The notes under the pieces are model-generated. The model was not told the origin of the DNA and did not search any database. It saw nothing but the letters and a program-made list of their open reading frames with translations. Below are positions 8,355-15,812 of a stretch of 64,000 nucleotides of DNA, piece after piece. The position numbers and the translations under genes are program-made. How positions within the stretch are numbered: the first letter of the stretch is position 1; each line of letters begins with the position of its first letter. This DNA comes from Saccharothrix obliqua (GTDB taxonomy: Bacteria > Actinomycetota > Actinomycetes > Mycobacteriales > Pseudonocardiaceae), in contig NZ_JAHXGQ010000001.1 in the NCBI RefSeq assembly GCF_019375475.1, forward strand, positions 372,001-436,000, in the 5' to 3' direction.

Positions 8355-9392
8355 TCAGTCGGCGACCTCGCGCTGGAACGCCGACCACAGCAGGTTCAGG
8401 GGGTGGTCGGCGGGGAACCTGGCCCGCTCGTCCTTGCGCGCGAACACGCCGACGAGGCGTTCCAGCACGGGCTTGCGGTCGTTCTCCAGCTCCACCACGC
8501 GCAGCCCGGAACCCTCGCGCAGCTCGTTGTTGGCGGCCACCACGCCGAGGCCCGAGGTGACGATCATGCAGCCCTCGACCAGGCCGGACCGCAGCAGCGA
8601 CATCCCGTACTGGATCTCGTCGATCTCCGCCGCGATGTCCAGCTCGTTGCGGTAGTCCGGGCCGAACCAGCCGCGCAGGAACTCGGCGATGAGACCGTCA
8701 CCGGGCACGACCAGCGGCAGCTTCGGCAGCTCCCCGGTGCCGACCCGCGCGCCCAGCCGGTGCTCCGGCAGGTTGGTGAGCAGTGCCAGCCCACCGCGCC
8801 GCCACTCGATGACGTCGAACTCGTCGAAGTCGGACCCTCCGCCCGCGGGCGTCACCACCGAGCCGCAGACGATGTCGACCTCCTTGCTCTCCAGCTTCCG
8901 CCAGATGTCCTTGGTGCGGATGTGGACGACCTTCAGCTCCACGTCCCGCTGCCGGAAGTCGTCGGCCACGTGGTGCCACGCCTTCGCCAGCGAGTCGAGC
9001 ATGAACCGGGTGGTGCCGACGGTGAGCGTCGTGCCGAGTCGCCGCCGGCACTCGTGAATGGAATCCAGCCAGTCGCCGAGGGTCTCCTTCGCCAATTCCA
9101 CCAACGCCTCGCCGGTGGGTGTGATGAGCACGTCCTTTCCGCGCCCCTGCTTGACGACGAGCGGTTCTCCGCACAACTGCTTGAAGTTGCGGTTGAGCGT
9201 GTCGAGCTGCTTCTGCACACTGGACTGCTCACGGCCGAGGGCGCGGGCCGCACGCAGGGCGGACCTCGTCTCGTGCACCGTGATGAGGGTCCTGAGCTGG
9301 TCGAACGTGGTGTCCAGCAGCAGGGGAGAGGTGTGCAGGAGTCTGCTGAGCTGGTTGCCCGCGGGGAGCAGCAACCGGGGCGGCGTGGACAT
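8355..9392 (-). CDS. LysR-family transcriptional regulator
   Basis: A 345-residue LysR-type protein. The winged HTH starts unusually late, at about residue 28 (TFDQLRTLITVHETRSALRAARALGREQSSVQKQLDTLNR), after a 27-residue extension. This is longer than the few residues normal in the family. The effector-binding region follows from about residue 115 (LTVGTTRFMLDSLAKAWHHV). Similar long LysR proteins are known in streptomycetes and related genera, some tied to secondary metabolism. No target is evident here: the gene is divergent from nuoB with 246 bases between. A later start would remove the extension but I see no better-placed start codon before the HTH. Confidence 0.85.
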   Translation of the reverse strand: MSTPPRLLLPAGNQLSRLLHTSPLLLDTTFDQLRTLITVHETRSALRAARALGREQSSVQKQLDTLNRNFKQLCGEPLVVKQGRGKDVLITPTGEALVELAKETLGDWLDSIHECRRRLGTTLTVGTTRFMLDSLAKAWHHVADDFRQRDVELKVVHIRTKDIWRKLESKEVDIVCGSVVTPAGGGSDFDEFDVIEWRRGGLALLTNLPEHRLGARVGTGELPKLPLVVPGDGLIAEFLRGWFGPDYRNELDIAAEIDEIQYGMSLLRSGLVEGCMIVTSGLGVVAANNELREGSGLRVVELENDRKPVLERLVGVFARKDERARFPADHPLNLLWSAFQREVAD

Positions 9393-9583
9393 CGGGGCCT
9401 CTCGGGGGTCGGGGCTTGGTGTTCTACCGATTAGTTGTACTGAACCTGACCGCAGTTCGTCCGGAAATTATCCGAAGATCTTGACCGATATCCCTGGACA
9501 GCTATGTGCGTTCCGGTGGAGACTTCTGCCGCAACCAGGTGCGAGTTCACGTGGGAGCAATCCGGGGGGGAGTATTGGGGGGT

Positions 9584-9619
9584 TGGGGGCCCGCCGGGCG
9601 AGAGCCTGGCGGGCCCCCA
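9584..9619. promoter_or_regulatory. Strong GC hairpin 19 bases upstream of nuoB
   Basis: TGGGGGCCCGCC (9584-9595) pairs perfectly with GGCGGGCCCCCA (9608-9619). The intervening bases can extend the stem to a GAGA loop. It lies in the lysR/nuoB divergent intergenic region, immediately before the nuoB start. It does not follow a gene, so it is not an ordinary end-of-operon terminator. It could be an attenuator, a 5' stability element or a protein-binding site. The remaining intergenic sequence (9393-9583) shows no clear feature. Confidence 0.5.
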
Positions 9620-9638
9620 CGTATTAACCTGACCCGAT

Positions 9639-10058
9639 GTGACGGTTTCCACCCTGGACTGGGGCACCGCGTACCGGGTCACCGTGCTGGACCTGGGGCT
9701 CGCGTGCTGCGGTGTCGAAGTCATGGCCGCGCTCGAAGGCGATCGGCCGCACGACCTGGCCGCCTTGGGGGTCGAGGTGTCGCACGAGGCGGGCGAGGCC
9801 CATGTGCTGATCATCTCCGGCACGGTCACCGATGCCATGTTGCCCGCCGTGATCGCCACGTACCAGGAGATGCCGGAACCGCGTTACGTGCTGTCCGTCG
9901 GCGCGTGCAGCAACACCGGCGGCCCGTACTGGGACTCCTACAGCGTCACCAAGGGCATCGACCAGGCGCTACCCGTGCACGTCGCCGTGCCGGGCTGCCC
10001 ACCACGCCCCGAGGCCGTGCTCGAAGGTCTCGCCGCGCTCCACCGGCTCGTGTCGTGA
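9639..10058 (+). CDS. nuoB: NuoB-like [4Fe-4S] subunit of a complex I-type module
   Basis: A 139-residue NuoB/PSST-like protein, shorter than the usual 160-180 because the N-terminal part is minimal. All four cluster N2 ligands are present: adjacent C23-C24 in GLACCGVEVM, C90 in VGACSNTGG and C120 in VPGCPPRPE. In complex I this subunit passes electrons to quinone. It is the first gene of nuoB-nuoC-nuoI, without nuoA, nuoD, nuoH or the antiporter-like subunits nearby. The GTG start at 9639 follows the leader hairpin. The product could join an unlinked complex I, or serve a different ferredoxin-linked complex; this cannot be decided from the window. Confidence 0.85.
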   Translation: MTVSTLDWGTAYRVTVLDLGLACCGVEVMAALEGDRPHDLAALGVEVSHEAGEAHVLIISGTVTDAMLPAVIATYQEMPEPRYVLSVGACSNTGGPYWDSYSVTKGIDQALPVHVAVPGCPPRPEAVLEGLAALHRLVS

Positions 10059-10624
10059 CCGCCGCCTCCGCCGACCTCGCCGCGCTGGTGCCCGGCGCGC
10101 GGGTCACGACGGCGTTCGGGCAGTCCACCGCGCACGTGCCGTCGGACGGCTGGCTCGCCGCCGCACGCCACGCCCGCGACGTCCTCGGGTGCGTGGCGTT
10201 CGACTGGCTCGGCGTCGAGGACGCGGGCCGGCCCGGCGCGTCCGGCACGCGGCACGCCGTGCTCCTGCACGTCGTCCAGCCGGACACGAAGCTCGGCCTG
10301 CTGCTGCGCACGGAGGTGGGCGGGGAGCCGCTGCCCAGCGTGGCCGGGCTGTGGGCGGGCGCGGCGTGGCACGAGCGGGAGGCGGTGGAGATGTTCGGCA
10401 TCGCCCTGGACGTGCCCGCGCCCCACCTGCTGCTGCCCGACTCGTTCGCGGGCCACCCGCTGCGCAAGGACTTCGTGCTGGCCTCCCGCGTCGTGCGGCC
10501 GTGGCCCGGTCGGCTGGAACCCGGCGAGGACGGCACGTCCGCGCCCAGCCGCCGCCGCACCGCGCCGCCCGGCGTGCCCGACCCCTCCTGGGGACCCCGA
10601 CGTGAAGGTGAGAACGGTGCCTGA
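10055..10624 (+). CDS. nuoC: NuoC-like 30-kDa subunit of a complex I-type module
   Basis: A 189-residue NuoC/30-kDa-subunit protein. The family signature is [12 protein letters not shown] (about residues 109-120), followed by [16 protein letters not shown], which matches the usual [10 protein letters not shown]. It starts with GTG at 10055, overlapping the nuoB stop by four bases. The last 40 residues are Arg/Pro-rich and unlike typical NuoC. The subunit normally packs against NuoD/NuoB in the peripheral arm; here NuoD is not in the neighbourhood. The 3' end overlaps nuoI by about 20 bases, so the three genes form one translationally coupled unit. Confidence 0.85.
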   Translation: MTAASADLAALVPGARVTTAFGQSTAHVPSDGWLAAARHARDVLGCVAFDWLGVEDAGRPGASGTRHAVLLHVVQPDTKLGLLLRTEVGGEPLPSVAGLWAGAAWHEREAVEMFGIALDVPAPHLLLPDSFAGHPLRKDFVLASRVVRPWPGRLEPGEDGTSAPSRRRTAPPGVPDPSWGPRREGENGA

Positions 10625-11081
10625 CCTGCCGCCGCGCACGCGTGGCGTGATCGCGTTGCTGGAAGCGAACTGCACGGTGTGCATGATTTGCGCGCGTGAG
10701 TGCCCGGACTGGTGCATCCACATCGACTCGCACACCGAGACCGAGCAGCAGCCCGGTTCGGCCCGGCCGCGGGCGCGCAACGTGCTCGACCGGTTCGCCA
10801 TCGACTACGGCCAGTGCCTCTACTGCGGCATCTGCGTCGAGGCGTGCCCGTTCGACGCGTTGCACTGGGCGCCCGACTTCTCCTACCCCGGCACCGGCAC
10901 CCCGTCCGGGGACGGCGCCGTGGCGGAACTCGTCCACGAGCGCGACGTGCTCGGCACGTGGGTCTCCCACGTGCCGCCGCCACCGCCGCTCGACCCGGCC
11001 GCCGAGCCCGCGCCGGAGACCGCGGCACGCGGGGGTACCGGAACCCCTGGACGCCCCGGAGCGTTGAGGAGGAGGACGTAA
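10602..11081 (+). CDS. nuoI: NuoI-like 2[4Fe-4S] ferredoxin subunit
   Basis: A 159-residue protein with two CxxCxxCxxxCP-type motifs: [14 protein letters not shown] and [16 protein letters not shown]. This is the pattern of NuoI (clusters N6a/N6b) and of bacterial 2[4Fe-4S] ferredoxins. The C-terminal 50 residues are Pro/Ala/Gly-rich with a run of five prolines and look disordered. GTG codons at 10602, 10608 and 10617 are all in frame; 10602 is taken, but 10617 is possible. It overlaps nuoC and ends 19 bases before htpX. It would carry electrons to the NuoB-like subunit, possibly from reduced ferredoxin since no NADH-oxidising NuoE/F/G genes are present. Confidence 0.85.
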   Translation: MKVRTVPDLPPRTRGVIALLEANCTVCMICARECPDWCIHIDSHTETEQQPGSARPRARNVLDRFAIDYGQCLYCGICVEACPFDALHWAPDFSYPGTGTPSGDGAVAELVHERDVLGTWVSHVPPPPPLDPAAEPAPETAARGGTGTPGRPGALRRRT

Positions 11082-11100
11082 CACCCGGAGGCGAAGCAAC

Positions 11101-11961
11101 GTGCACAAGCACTACAACGGGTTGAAGACCGCGTTGCTGCTCGGTCTGATGAGCGCGCTGATCATCGGCATCAGCTCGCTCTTCGGGCGAACCGCCCTGG
11201 TCGTCGGTGTGGTGCTGGCGTTCGGCGTGAACGCGTACGCGTACTTCAACTCCGACAAGCTGGCGCTGCGCGCGATGCGGGCGCGGCCGGTGTCCGAGGT
11301 CGAGCAGCCCGCGATGCACCGGATCGTGCGCGAGCTGGCGATGGCGGCCCGGCAGCCCATGCCGCGCCTCTACATCAGCCCCACCGCCGCGCCCAACGCG
11401 TTCGCGACGGGCCGCAACCCGCGCAACGCGGCCGTGTGCTGCACCACGGGCATCCTGGAACTGCTGGACGAGCGGGAGCTGCGTGCCGTCCTCGGGCACG
11501 AGCTGTCGCACGTCTACAACCGCGACATCCTCATCTCGTGCGTCGCGGGCGCGCTCGCCGGCGCGGTGAGCACGCTGGCGAACCTGGCGGTCTTCGCGGG
11601 CTTCTTCTTCGACGACGACGATGACCGCCCCAACCCGCTGGCCGTGCTGCTCATCGCCGTCCTCGGGCCGGTCGCGGCGAGCATCGTGCGGATGGCGGTC
11701 AGCCGGTCCCGGGAGTACCAGGCCGACCGGTCGGGCGCGCGGCTGACCGGCGACCCGCTGGCGCTCGCGTCGGCGTTGCGCAAGCTCGAACTCGGCACGC
11801 GTGCCGCGCCGCTCGCGCCGGAACCCGCGGTGGTGGCGCAGTCGCACCTGATGATCGCGTCGCCGTTCCGGCCGGGCGAGCACCTGGCCCGGCTGTTCTC
11901 CACGCACCCGCCGATCGCCGACCGCGTGCGGCGGCTGGAGGAGCTGGCCCGCCGCTGCTAG
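11101..11961 (+). CDS. htpX: HtpX-family membrane zinc metalloprotease
   Basis: A 286-residue M48B protease that degrades misfolded membrane proteins. Two N-terminal membrane helices (about residues 9-25 and 30-50) are followed by the catalytic HELSH (133-137) and the third zinc ligand E205 in SREYQAD. Further hydrophobic segments at about 145-165 and 175-195 flank an FFFDDDDD stretch. The GTG start at 11101 has an upstream GGAGG in ACCCGGAGGCGAAGC. It lies only 19 bases after nuoI, so it may be co-transcribed with the nuo genes. Its stop overlaps the convergent rmlA stop by four bases (tail to tail), leaving no room for a terminator. Confidence 0.93.
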   Translation: MHKHYNGLKTALLLGLMSALIIGISSLFGRTALVVGVVLAFGVNAYAYFNSDKLALRAMRARPVSEVEQPAMHRIVRELAMAARQPMPRLYISPTAAPNAFATGRNPRNAAVCCTTGILELLDERELRAVLGHELSHVYNRDILISCVAGALAGAVSTLANLAVFAGFFFDDDDDRPNPLAVLLIAVLGPVAASIVRMAVSRSREYQADRSGARLTGDPLALASALRKLELGTRAAPLAPEPAVVAQSHLMIASPFRPGEHLARLFSTHPPIADRVRRLEELARRC

Positions 11962-12833
11962 TAGCGGGCCTCGCGGGCCACGTTCATCAGGTACTGGCCG
12001 TAGCCGGACTTGGCCAGCTTCTCGCCCAGCGCGTAGCACTGCTCGGGGGTGATGTACCCCATCCGCAGGGCGATCTCCTCGGGGCACGCGATCCGCACGC
12101 CCTGGCGGTGCTCCAGCACCTGCACGAACTGGCCCGCCTCCAGCAGCGAGTCGTGCGTGCCGGTGTCCAGCCACGCGAAACCGCGGCCCAGGTCCACCAG
12201 GTGCGCGCGGCCCCGGCGCAGGTAGGCGAGGTTCACGTCGGTGATCTCCAGCTCGCCCCGCGCCGACGGCTCCAGGGTGCGGGCGATCTCGACGACCTCG
12301 TTGTCGTAGAAGTACAGGCCGGTGATCGCCTTGTTCGACCGCGGCCGGGCCGGCTTCTCCTCGATCGACAGGAGCCGGCCGTGCTCGTCCACCTCGCCCA
12401 CGCCGTACCGCTCCGGGTCGCGCACCGGGTAGCCGAACAGCACGCAGCCGTCCAGCTCGGCCACGTGGTGCTGGAGCAGGCGGGAGAAGCCCTGGCCGTA
12501 GAAGATGTTGTCGCCCAGCACCAGCGAGACCGAGTCGTCGCCGACGAAGTCCGCGCCGATGACGAACGCCTCGGCCAGGCCGTTCGGGTGCGCCTGCTCG
12601 GCGTACTCGACGCGCAGGCCGAACTGGGAGCCGTCGCCGAGCAGGCGGCGGAACAGCGGCAGGTCCGTGGGCGTGGAGATGAGCAGGATGTCCCGGATGC
12701 CCGCCAGCATCAGCACCGACAGCGGGTAGTAGACCATCGGCTTGTCGTAGACGGGGAGTAACTGCTTCGAGACGGCCTGCGTGATCGGGTGCAGCCGCGT
12801 GCCGCTCCCGCCCGCCAGGATGATGCCTTTCAC
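11958..12833 (-). CDS. rmlA: Glucose-1-phosphate thymidylyltransferase
   Basis: A 291-residue nucleotidyltransferase that makes dTDP-glucose from dTTP and glucose 1-phosphate, the first step to dTDP-rhamnose and other deoxysugars. Signature residues are GGSGTRL (8-14), K23 in [12 protein letters not shown] and [12 protein letters not shown]. Further on are [11 protein letters not shown] and the [15 protein letters not shown] segment. Length and motifs fit RmlA rather than the bifunctional GlmU type. The ATG at 12833 overlaps the yajQ stop by four bases, so the two genes are coupled. rmlB, C and D are not in the window, so the sugar end-product cannot be told. Confidence 0.95.
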   Translation of the reverse strand: MKGIILAGGSGTRLHPITQAVSKQLLPVYDKPMVYYPLSVLMLAGIRDILLISTPTDLPLFRRLLGDGSQFGLRVEYAEQAHPNGLAEAFVIGADFVGDDSVSLVLGDNIFYGQGFSRLLQHHVAELDGCVLFGYPVRDPERYGVGEVDEHGRLLSIEEKPARPRSNKAITGLYFYDNEVVEIARTLEPSARGELEITDVNLAYLRRGRAHLVDLGRGFAWLDTGTHDSLLEAGQFVQVLEHRQGVRIACPEEIALRMGYITPEQCYALGEKLAKSGYGQYLMNVAREARY

Positions 12834-13321
12834 CGGTAGTTGGTGAACTGGAGCGCGATGCCGAAGTCGGTGTTCTTCAGCAGGGCGATGACGTCCTGGA
12901 GGTGGTCCTTCTTCTTGCCCGAGATGCGCAGCTGGTCGCCCTGGATCTGCGCCTGCACGCCCTTCGGGCCCTCGTCGCGGACCTTCTTGGCGATCTCCTT
13001 GGCCTTCTCCGACGAGATGCCCTGCACCACGTTGCCGGTGACCTTGAACACCTTGCCGGAGATGGCGGGCTCGCCGACCTCGAACGCCTTCATCGAGATG
13101 CCGCGCTTGACGAGCTTCTCCTGGAAGACGTCGATCGCGGCGCGGCAGCGCTCCTCGGTCTCGGACTGGAAGGCGATCGCCTCCTCGCCCGCCCAGGCGA
13201 CCTGCGTGCCCGTGCCCCGGAAGTCGAACCGGGTGCTCAGCTCCTTGGCGGCCTGGTTGAGCGCGTTGTCGACCTCCTGCCGGTCGACCTTGCTCACCAC
13301 GTCGAACGACGGGTCTGCCAC
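12830..13321 (-). CDS. yajQ: YajQ-family nucleotide-binding protein
   Basis: A 163-residue YajQ/UPF0234 protein beginning [20 protein letters not shown], near-consensus for the family. It has the expected two ferredoxin-like domains and the [14 protein letters not shown] motif near the end. Family members bind nucleotides, and some bind cyclic di-GMP and act with transcription factors; which ligand applies here is unknown. A membrane GGDEF/EAL protein lies 2.5 kb away but is not physically linked. The start follows GGAGGTGCCGGGCAC, giving a reasonable ribosome site. The stop overlaps rmlA. Confidence 0.92.
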   Translation of the reverse strand: MADPSFDVVSKVDRQEVDNALNQAAKELSTRFDFRGTGTQVAWAGEEAIAFQSETEERCRAAIDVFQEKLVKRGISMKAFEVGEPAISGKVFKVTGNVVQGISSEKAKEIAKKVRDEGPKGVQAQIQGDQLRISGKKKDHLQDVIALLKNTDFGIALQFTNYR

Positions 13322-13383
13322 GTGCCCGGCACCTCCGCTTAGCTGGGTCTGGAACCGCCCGGCAGCCTACCGGGGTATCCCGG

Positions 13384-13412
13384 TTGCAGGGGGCCGCACG
13401 GGCTTATGTATT
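13384..13412 (+). promoter_or_regulatory. Candidate promoter of tRNA-Tyr
   Basis: TTGCAG at 13384-13389 and TGTATT at 13407-13412 (within TTATGTATTGT) are 17 bases apart. They lie about 33 bases upstream of the tRNA, as expected for a housekeeping sigma factor. AT-rich sequence is rare around here, which supports the call. Confidence 0.45.
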
Positions 13413-13444
13413 GTCTCCACCGCACCCGGCGATGCCGGGGGCGG

Positions 13445-13525
13445 GGCGGGTTGCCCGAGCGGCCAATGGGAGCGGACTGTAAATCCGTCGCGAAAGCTAC
13501 AGAGGTTCGAATCCTCTACCCGCCA
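13445..13525 (+). tRNA. tRNA-Tyr (GTA)
   Basis: Class II tRNA. The acceptor arm GGCGGGT (13445-13451) pairs with ACCCGCC (13518-13524), followed by discriminator A. The anticodon is GTA at 13479-13481 within CTGTAAA, a long variable arm follows, and the T-arm is GAGGTTCGAATCCTC. CCA is not encoded directly after the discriminator. Confidence 0.95.
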
Positions 13526-13534
13526 CACCAGCGT

Positions 13535-13576
13535 GAAGACCCCCGTGACCAGCAGCACCAGGTCGCGGGGGTCTTC
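13535..13576 (+). terminator. Terminator after tRNA-Tyr
   Basis: GAAGACCCCCG at 13535-13545 pairs with CGGGGGTCTTC at 13566-13576, nine bases after the tRNA. The 20-base loop and short T content are typical of GC-rich terminators. The sequence from here to 13714 shows no supported gene. Confidence 0.7.
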
Positions 13577-13714
13577 GCCGTTCCGGGGCCGTTGGTGCGT
13601 CGCGCGGGGTCCGGCGGAGCGGTCTACCCGCGCTCGGCCCTGGTTCACCACGTCGCCGGCTTGATTTCGGCGGGTTCACCCCGTGGTGTGAGGTAGATCA
13701 TGATCCGGAAAGAA

Positions 13715-13762
13715 GCGGGGCCGACGCGCAAGCGCTTCCTCTCGCTTGCGTGTCGGCCCCGC
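13715..13762 (-). terminator. Very strong 20-bp-stem hairpin beside the LexA box
   Basis: Arms at 13715-13734 and 13743-13762 pair over 20 bp with one G·U, around an eight-base loop. Read on the minus strand the stem is followed by TTCTTTCC, a modest U-tract. It ends transcription of the small minus-strand gene at 13800-14036. It also lies directly downstream of a LexA box and a TATGCT -10-like element, so it could equally be the body of a short SOS-controlled RNA. Confidence 0.65.
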
Positions 13763-13780
13763 GTTCCAGCATAACCCATG

Positions 13781-13796
13781 TCGAACGTATGTTCGA
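13781..13796. promoter_or_regulatory. Consensus actinobacterial LexA (SOS) box
   Basis: TCGAACGTATGTTCGA: a perfect TCGAAC-N4-GTTCGA dyad, identical in form to the mycobacterial SOS box. On the minus strand it is followed by ATGGGTTATGCTGG, where TATGCT can serve as a -10. The nearest start codons of established genes are more than 400 bases away in either direction, so it does not control an obvious known gene. Confidence 0.75.
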
Positions 13797-13799
13797 GGG

Positions 13800-14036
13800 T
13801 TACGCGATAGCGGCCCGGCCCGCTTCCGTCAGCACCGCCGCGGCGCACTCCTCCAGGCCCACCGCGTGACCCGGCCGCAGCAGCCCCGCGTCGACCAGGT
13901 CGTGTGCTGCCATCTGGTCGCAGCACCGCAACCCGTCCACGTACAGGACCGGCTCGCCGGACAGCCGCCCGCGCCCGGCGGCGACCGCCCGCAGCATCGC
14001 CCTCTCCCGCCCCGACAGTTCCTTCACGCTGGTCAT
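13800..14036 (-). CDS. Small conserved-looking hypothetical protein, 78 residues
   Basis: The ATG at 14036 has GGAGGGGG at good distance upstream on the minus strand. The product begins MTSVKELSGRERAMLRAVAAG and has a CC pair in VDGLRCCDQMAAHDLVDAGLL, ending VLTEAGRAAIA. Hydrophobic and charged residues alternate as in a small helical, possibly winged-helix-like fold (AHDLVDAGLLRPG resembles the end of a wHTH followed by a wing). I do not recognise the family with certainty. A perfect palindrome lies 63 bases upstream and a LexA box lies just past the stop codon. It is a single-gene unit ending in the hairpin at 13715-13762. Confidence 0.65.
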   Translation of the reverse strand: MTSVKELSGRERAMLRAVAAGRGRLSGEPVLYVDGLRCCDQMAAHDLVDAGLLRPGHAVGLEECAAAVLTEAGRAAIA

Positions 14037-14098
14037 GGCGACCCCCTCCGCCGCTGTCCCGCCACTCGTCCTGTAGGAGGGCCGAACCCGTGGCCCGA

Positions 14099-14120
14099 GT
14101 ACCACCCGTCCGGGTGGTAC
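14099..14120. promoter_or_regulatory. Perfect 22-bp palindrome, candidate operator
   Basis: GTACCACCCG, a two-base TC centre, and the exact reverse complement. It lies 63 bases upstream of the 78-residue gene's start, in the 266-base gap that separates it from the divergent gene at 14303. Its position fits a repressor or activator site for either gene. The rest of the gap (14037-14302) shows nothing else. Confidence 0.5.
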
Positions 14121-14302
14121 CGGCGGTGCAGCCGGGGTCCTTCACCCCACTTTCCCCCGCGCGGCCGTTCGGATCACGCCGCCACGCCGACCGGTTCGGC
14201 TGTTCAGCCCAACCGAAGTCGGCCCGACCTCTCGGCGACGAGATCGGCCGGCCGACCGCCGACCGGCCACCACGACCGCCGGCGACCGCCAGACTCGGCG
14301 TC

Positions 14303-14812
14303 ATGAGCGAACTCTGGATCGTCCTGCCCGCCCTCGCCGCCGGCGTCGTGCTCGGCGCGGTCGTCCCGCGGACCGGCCTCGTGCGGTGGACGAGCCGGAA
14401 GCCCACCACCGATCAGGACCGCTCGTGGGAGCTGCTGCGCGCCGCCGACGACCTGGAGTACGGCCTGAACACCGTGCTCAACTTCGGCCCGCTGTCGTTG
14501 TCCGAGCTGGCCTCCGTCGACCTGGCGGCGAAGCTGGAGCGGATCGTCCGCACGAACGCCGTGGACCGCGACACGATGCACGACCTGCGCACGCACACCG
14601 AACGCATCGCCATGCACCCGTACCCGGAACCACGCGAGCTGCTGTCCGCGGTCCGCGACGACGACGCCTCCGTCTGGCTGGTGCTGCGGGAAGCGGTGGG
14701 CAGCGGCGCGGCGCAGCACCAGGCCGCCGCCAAGGCCCGCGAGTGCCTGGACGTCATCCGCGCGGGCCTGCGCCGCGACCTCGCCGCCCGGCTGGAGCTG
14801 GTGCCCGCCTAG
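14303..14812 (+). CDS. Hypothetical membrane-anchored protein, 169 residues
   Basis: An N-terminal hydrophobic segment (residues 4-24, ELWIVLPALAAGVVLGAVV) is followed by a soluble, mostly helical region. That region contains SWELLRAADDLEYGLNTVL and several Arg/Glu-rich helices, with no cysteines. The segment looks like an uncleaved anchor (no clear AxA site). The start at ATG 14303 is chosen because the reading frame upstream has poor composition and no ribosome site. I do not recognise the family. It is a single gene, 54 bases before the phzF-like gene in the same direction, so co-transcription is possible. Confidence 0.6.
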   Translation: MSELWIVLPALAAGVVLGAVVPRTGLVRWTSRKPTTDQDRSWELLRAADDLEYGLNTVLNFGPLSLSELASVDLAAKLERIVRTNAVDRDTMHDLRTHTERIAMHPYPEPRELLSAVRDDDASVWLVLREAVGSGAAQHQAAAKARECLDVIRAGLRRDLAARLELVPA

Positions 14813-14865
14813 ACCACCGGAAAAGCGGAGGGCGACGAGAGCGCTCCCACCCGTAACCTCCGCGG

Positions 14866-15636
14866 ATGCGCATCCACGTGGTCGACGCGTTCACCGACCG
14901 GGCGTTCGGCGGCAACCCGGCGGGCGTCGTGCTCCTCGACGAACCCGCCGACGAGGGCTGGATGCAATCCGTCGCGGCCGAGCTGAAGCACGCCGACACG
15001 GCGTTCGTGGAGGTCCGCGACGACGACGAGCCCCTGCCGCTGCGGTGGTTCACGCCCCTGCGCGAGGTCGACCTGTGCGGGCACGCCACGCTCGCCGCCG
15101 CGCACGTGCTCGGCGGCGAGCGGCGGTTCGCCACCCGCAGCGGCGTCCTCACCTGCACCGCCCGCGACGGCTGGGTCGAGCTGGACCTCCCGGCCGACCC
15201 GCCCGCGCCGACCGGGACCACCCCCGAGCTGGTCGCGGCCCTGCCGGGCGTCACGATCACCGCCGTCGCCCGCGGCACGACCGACGTGCTGGTGGAGGCG
15301 GCGTCGGCCGCCGAGGTCCGCGCGCTGCGCCCGGACCCGGACGCGCTGGCCGCCGTGCCGGGGCGCGGCGTGATCGTCACGGCCCGCGGCGACCGACCCG
15401 ACGTGGACGTCGTCAGCCGTTGCTTCTACCCGTCGTACGGCGTGCCGGAGGACCCGGTGACGGGATCCGCGCACTGCACGCTCGCCGCCTGGTGGTCGCC
15501 GAAGCTCGGTCGCGCGGAACTGCGCGCCGAGCAGGCGTCGCCTCGCGGCGGCCGGCTCCGGACCGTCCTGGACGGCGCTCGGGTGCGCCTCGCGGGGCAG
15601 GCGGTGACCGTGCTGGCCGGAGTGCTGATCGTGTGA
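14866..15636 (+). CDS. PhzF-family isomerase/epimerase-like protein
   Basis: A 256-residue protein of the PhzF superfamily (diaminopimelate-epimerase fold, two similar halves). Typical segments are IHVVDAFTDRAFGGNPAGV at the start, LCGHATLAAAHVL in the middle and the second-half signature PSYGVPEDPVTGSAHC. In PhzF the catalytic Glu lies in a sequence like NLSETAFV; here the equivalent is KHADTAFV, so Asp replaces Glu. The family covers phenazine synthesis and many unknown isomerases. No phenazine genes are near, so a phenazine role is not supported. The ATG at 14866 is the start, 12 bases after CCGTAACCTCC. Confidence 0.85.
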   Translation: MRIHVVDAFTDRAFGGNPAGVVLLDEPADEGWMQSVAAELKHADTAFVEVRDDDEPLPLRWFTPLREVDLCGHATLAAAHVLGGERRFATRSGVLTCTARDGWVELDLPADPPAPTGTTPELVAALPGVTITAVARGTTDVLVEAASAAEVRALRPDPDALAAVPGRGVIVTARGDRPDVDVVSRCFYPSYGVPEDPVTGSAHCTLAAWWSPKLGRAELRAEQASPRGGRLRTVLDGARVRLAGQAVTVLAGVLIV

Positions 15637-15812
15637 GCAGTTCTGTTACTTCTCGTGGTAATCGGCTCATCGACCTGCCATTTCGTCGCCCAACCGGGGT
15701 ACATTGGCACCCTTGGAGGGGTCTCGGTGGGTGTTCGGGACCCCTCAGTCACGCCAGGTGCTCGTAGGGCCGCGACCCGGCCAACCGCGACGACGGCCGA
15801 CGAGGAGGCTGG

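Noticed and set aside
11958..12833. A deoxysugar or rhamnose cluster around rmlA
   Set aside because: rmlB, rmlC, rmlD and glycosyltransferases are absent from the window.
13367..13679. Short minus-strand frames around tRNA-Tyr
   Set aside because: They cross the tRNA and its terminator and have no start signal.
14866..15636. A phenazine biosynthesis cluster around the PhzF-like gene
   Set aside because: No other phz genes are present and the PhzF superfamily is broad.
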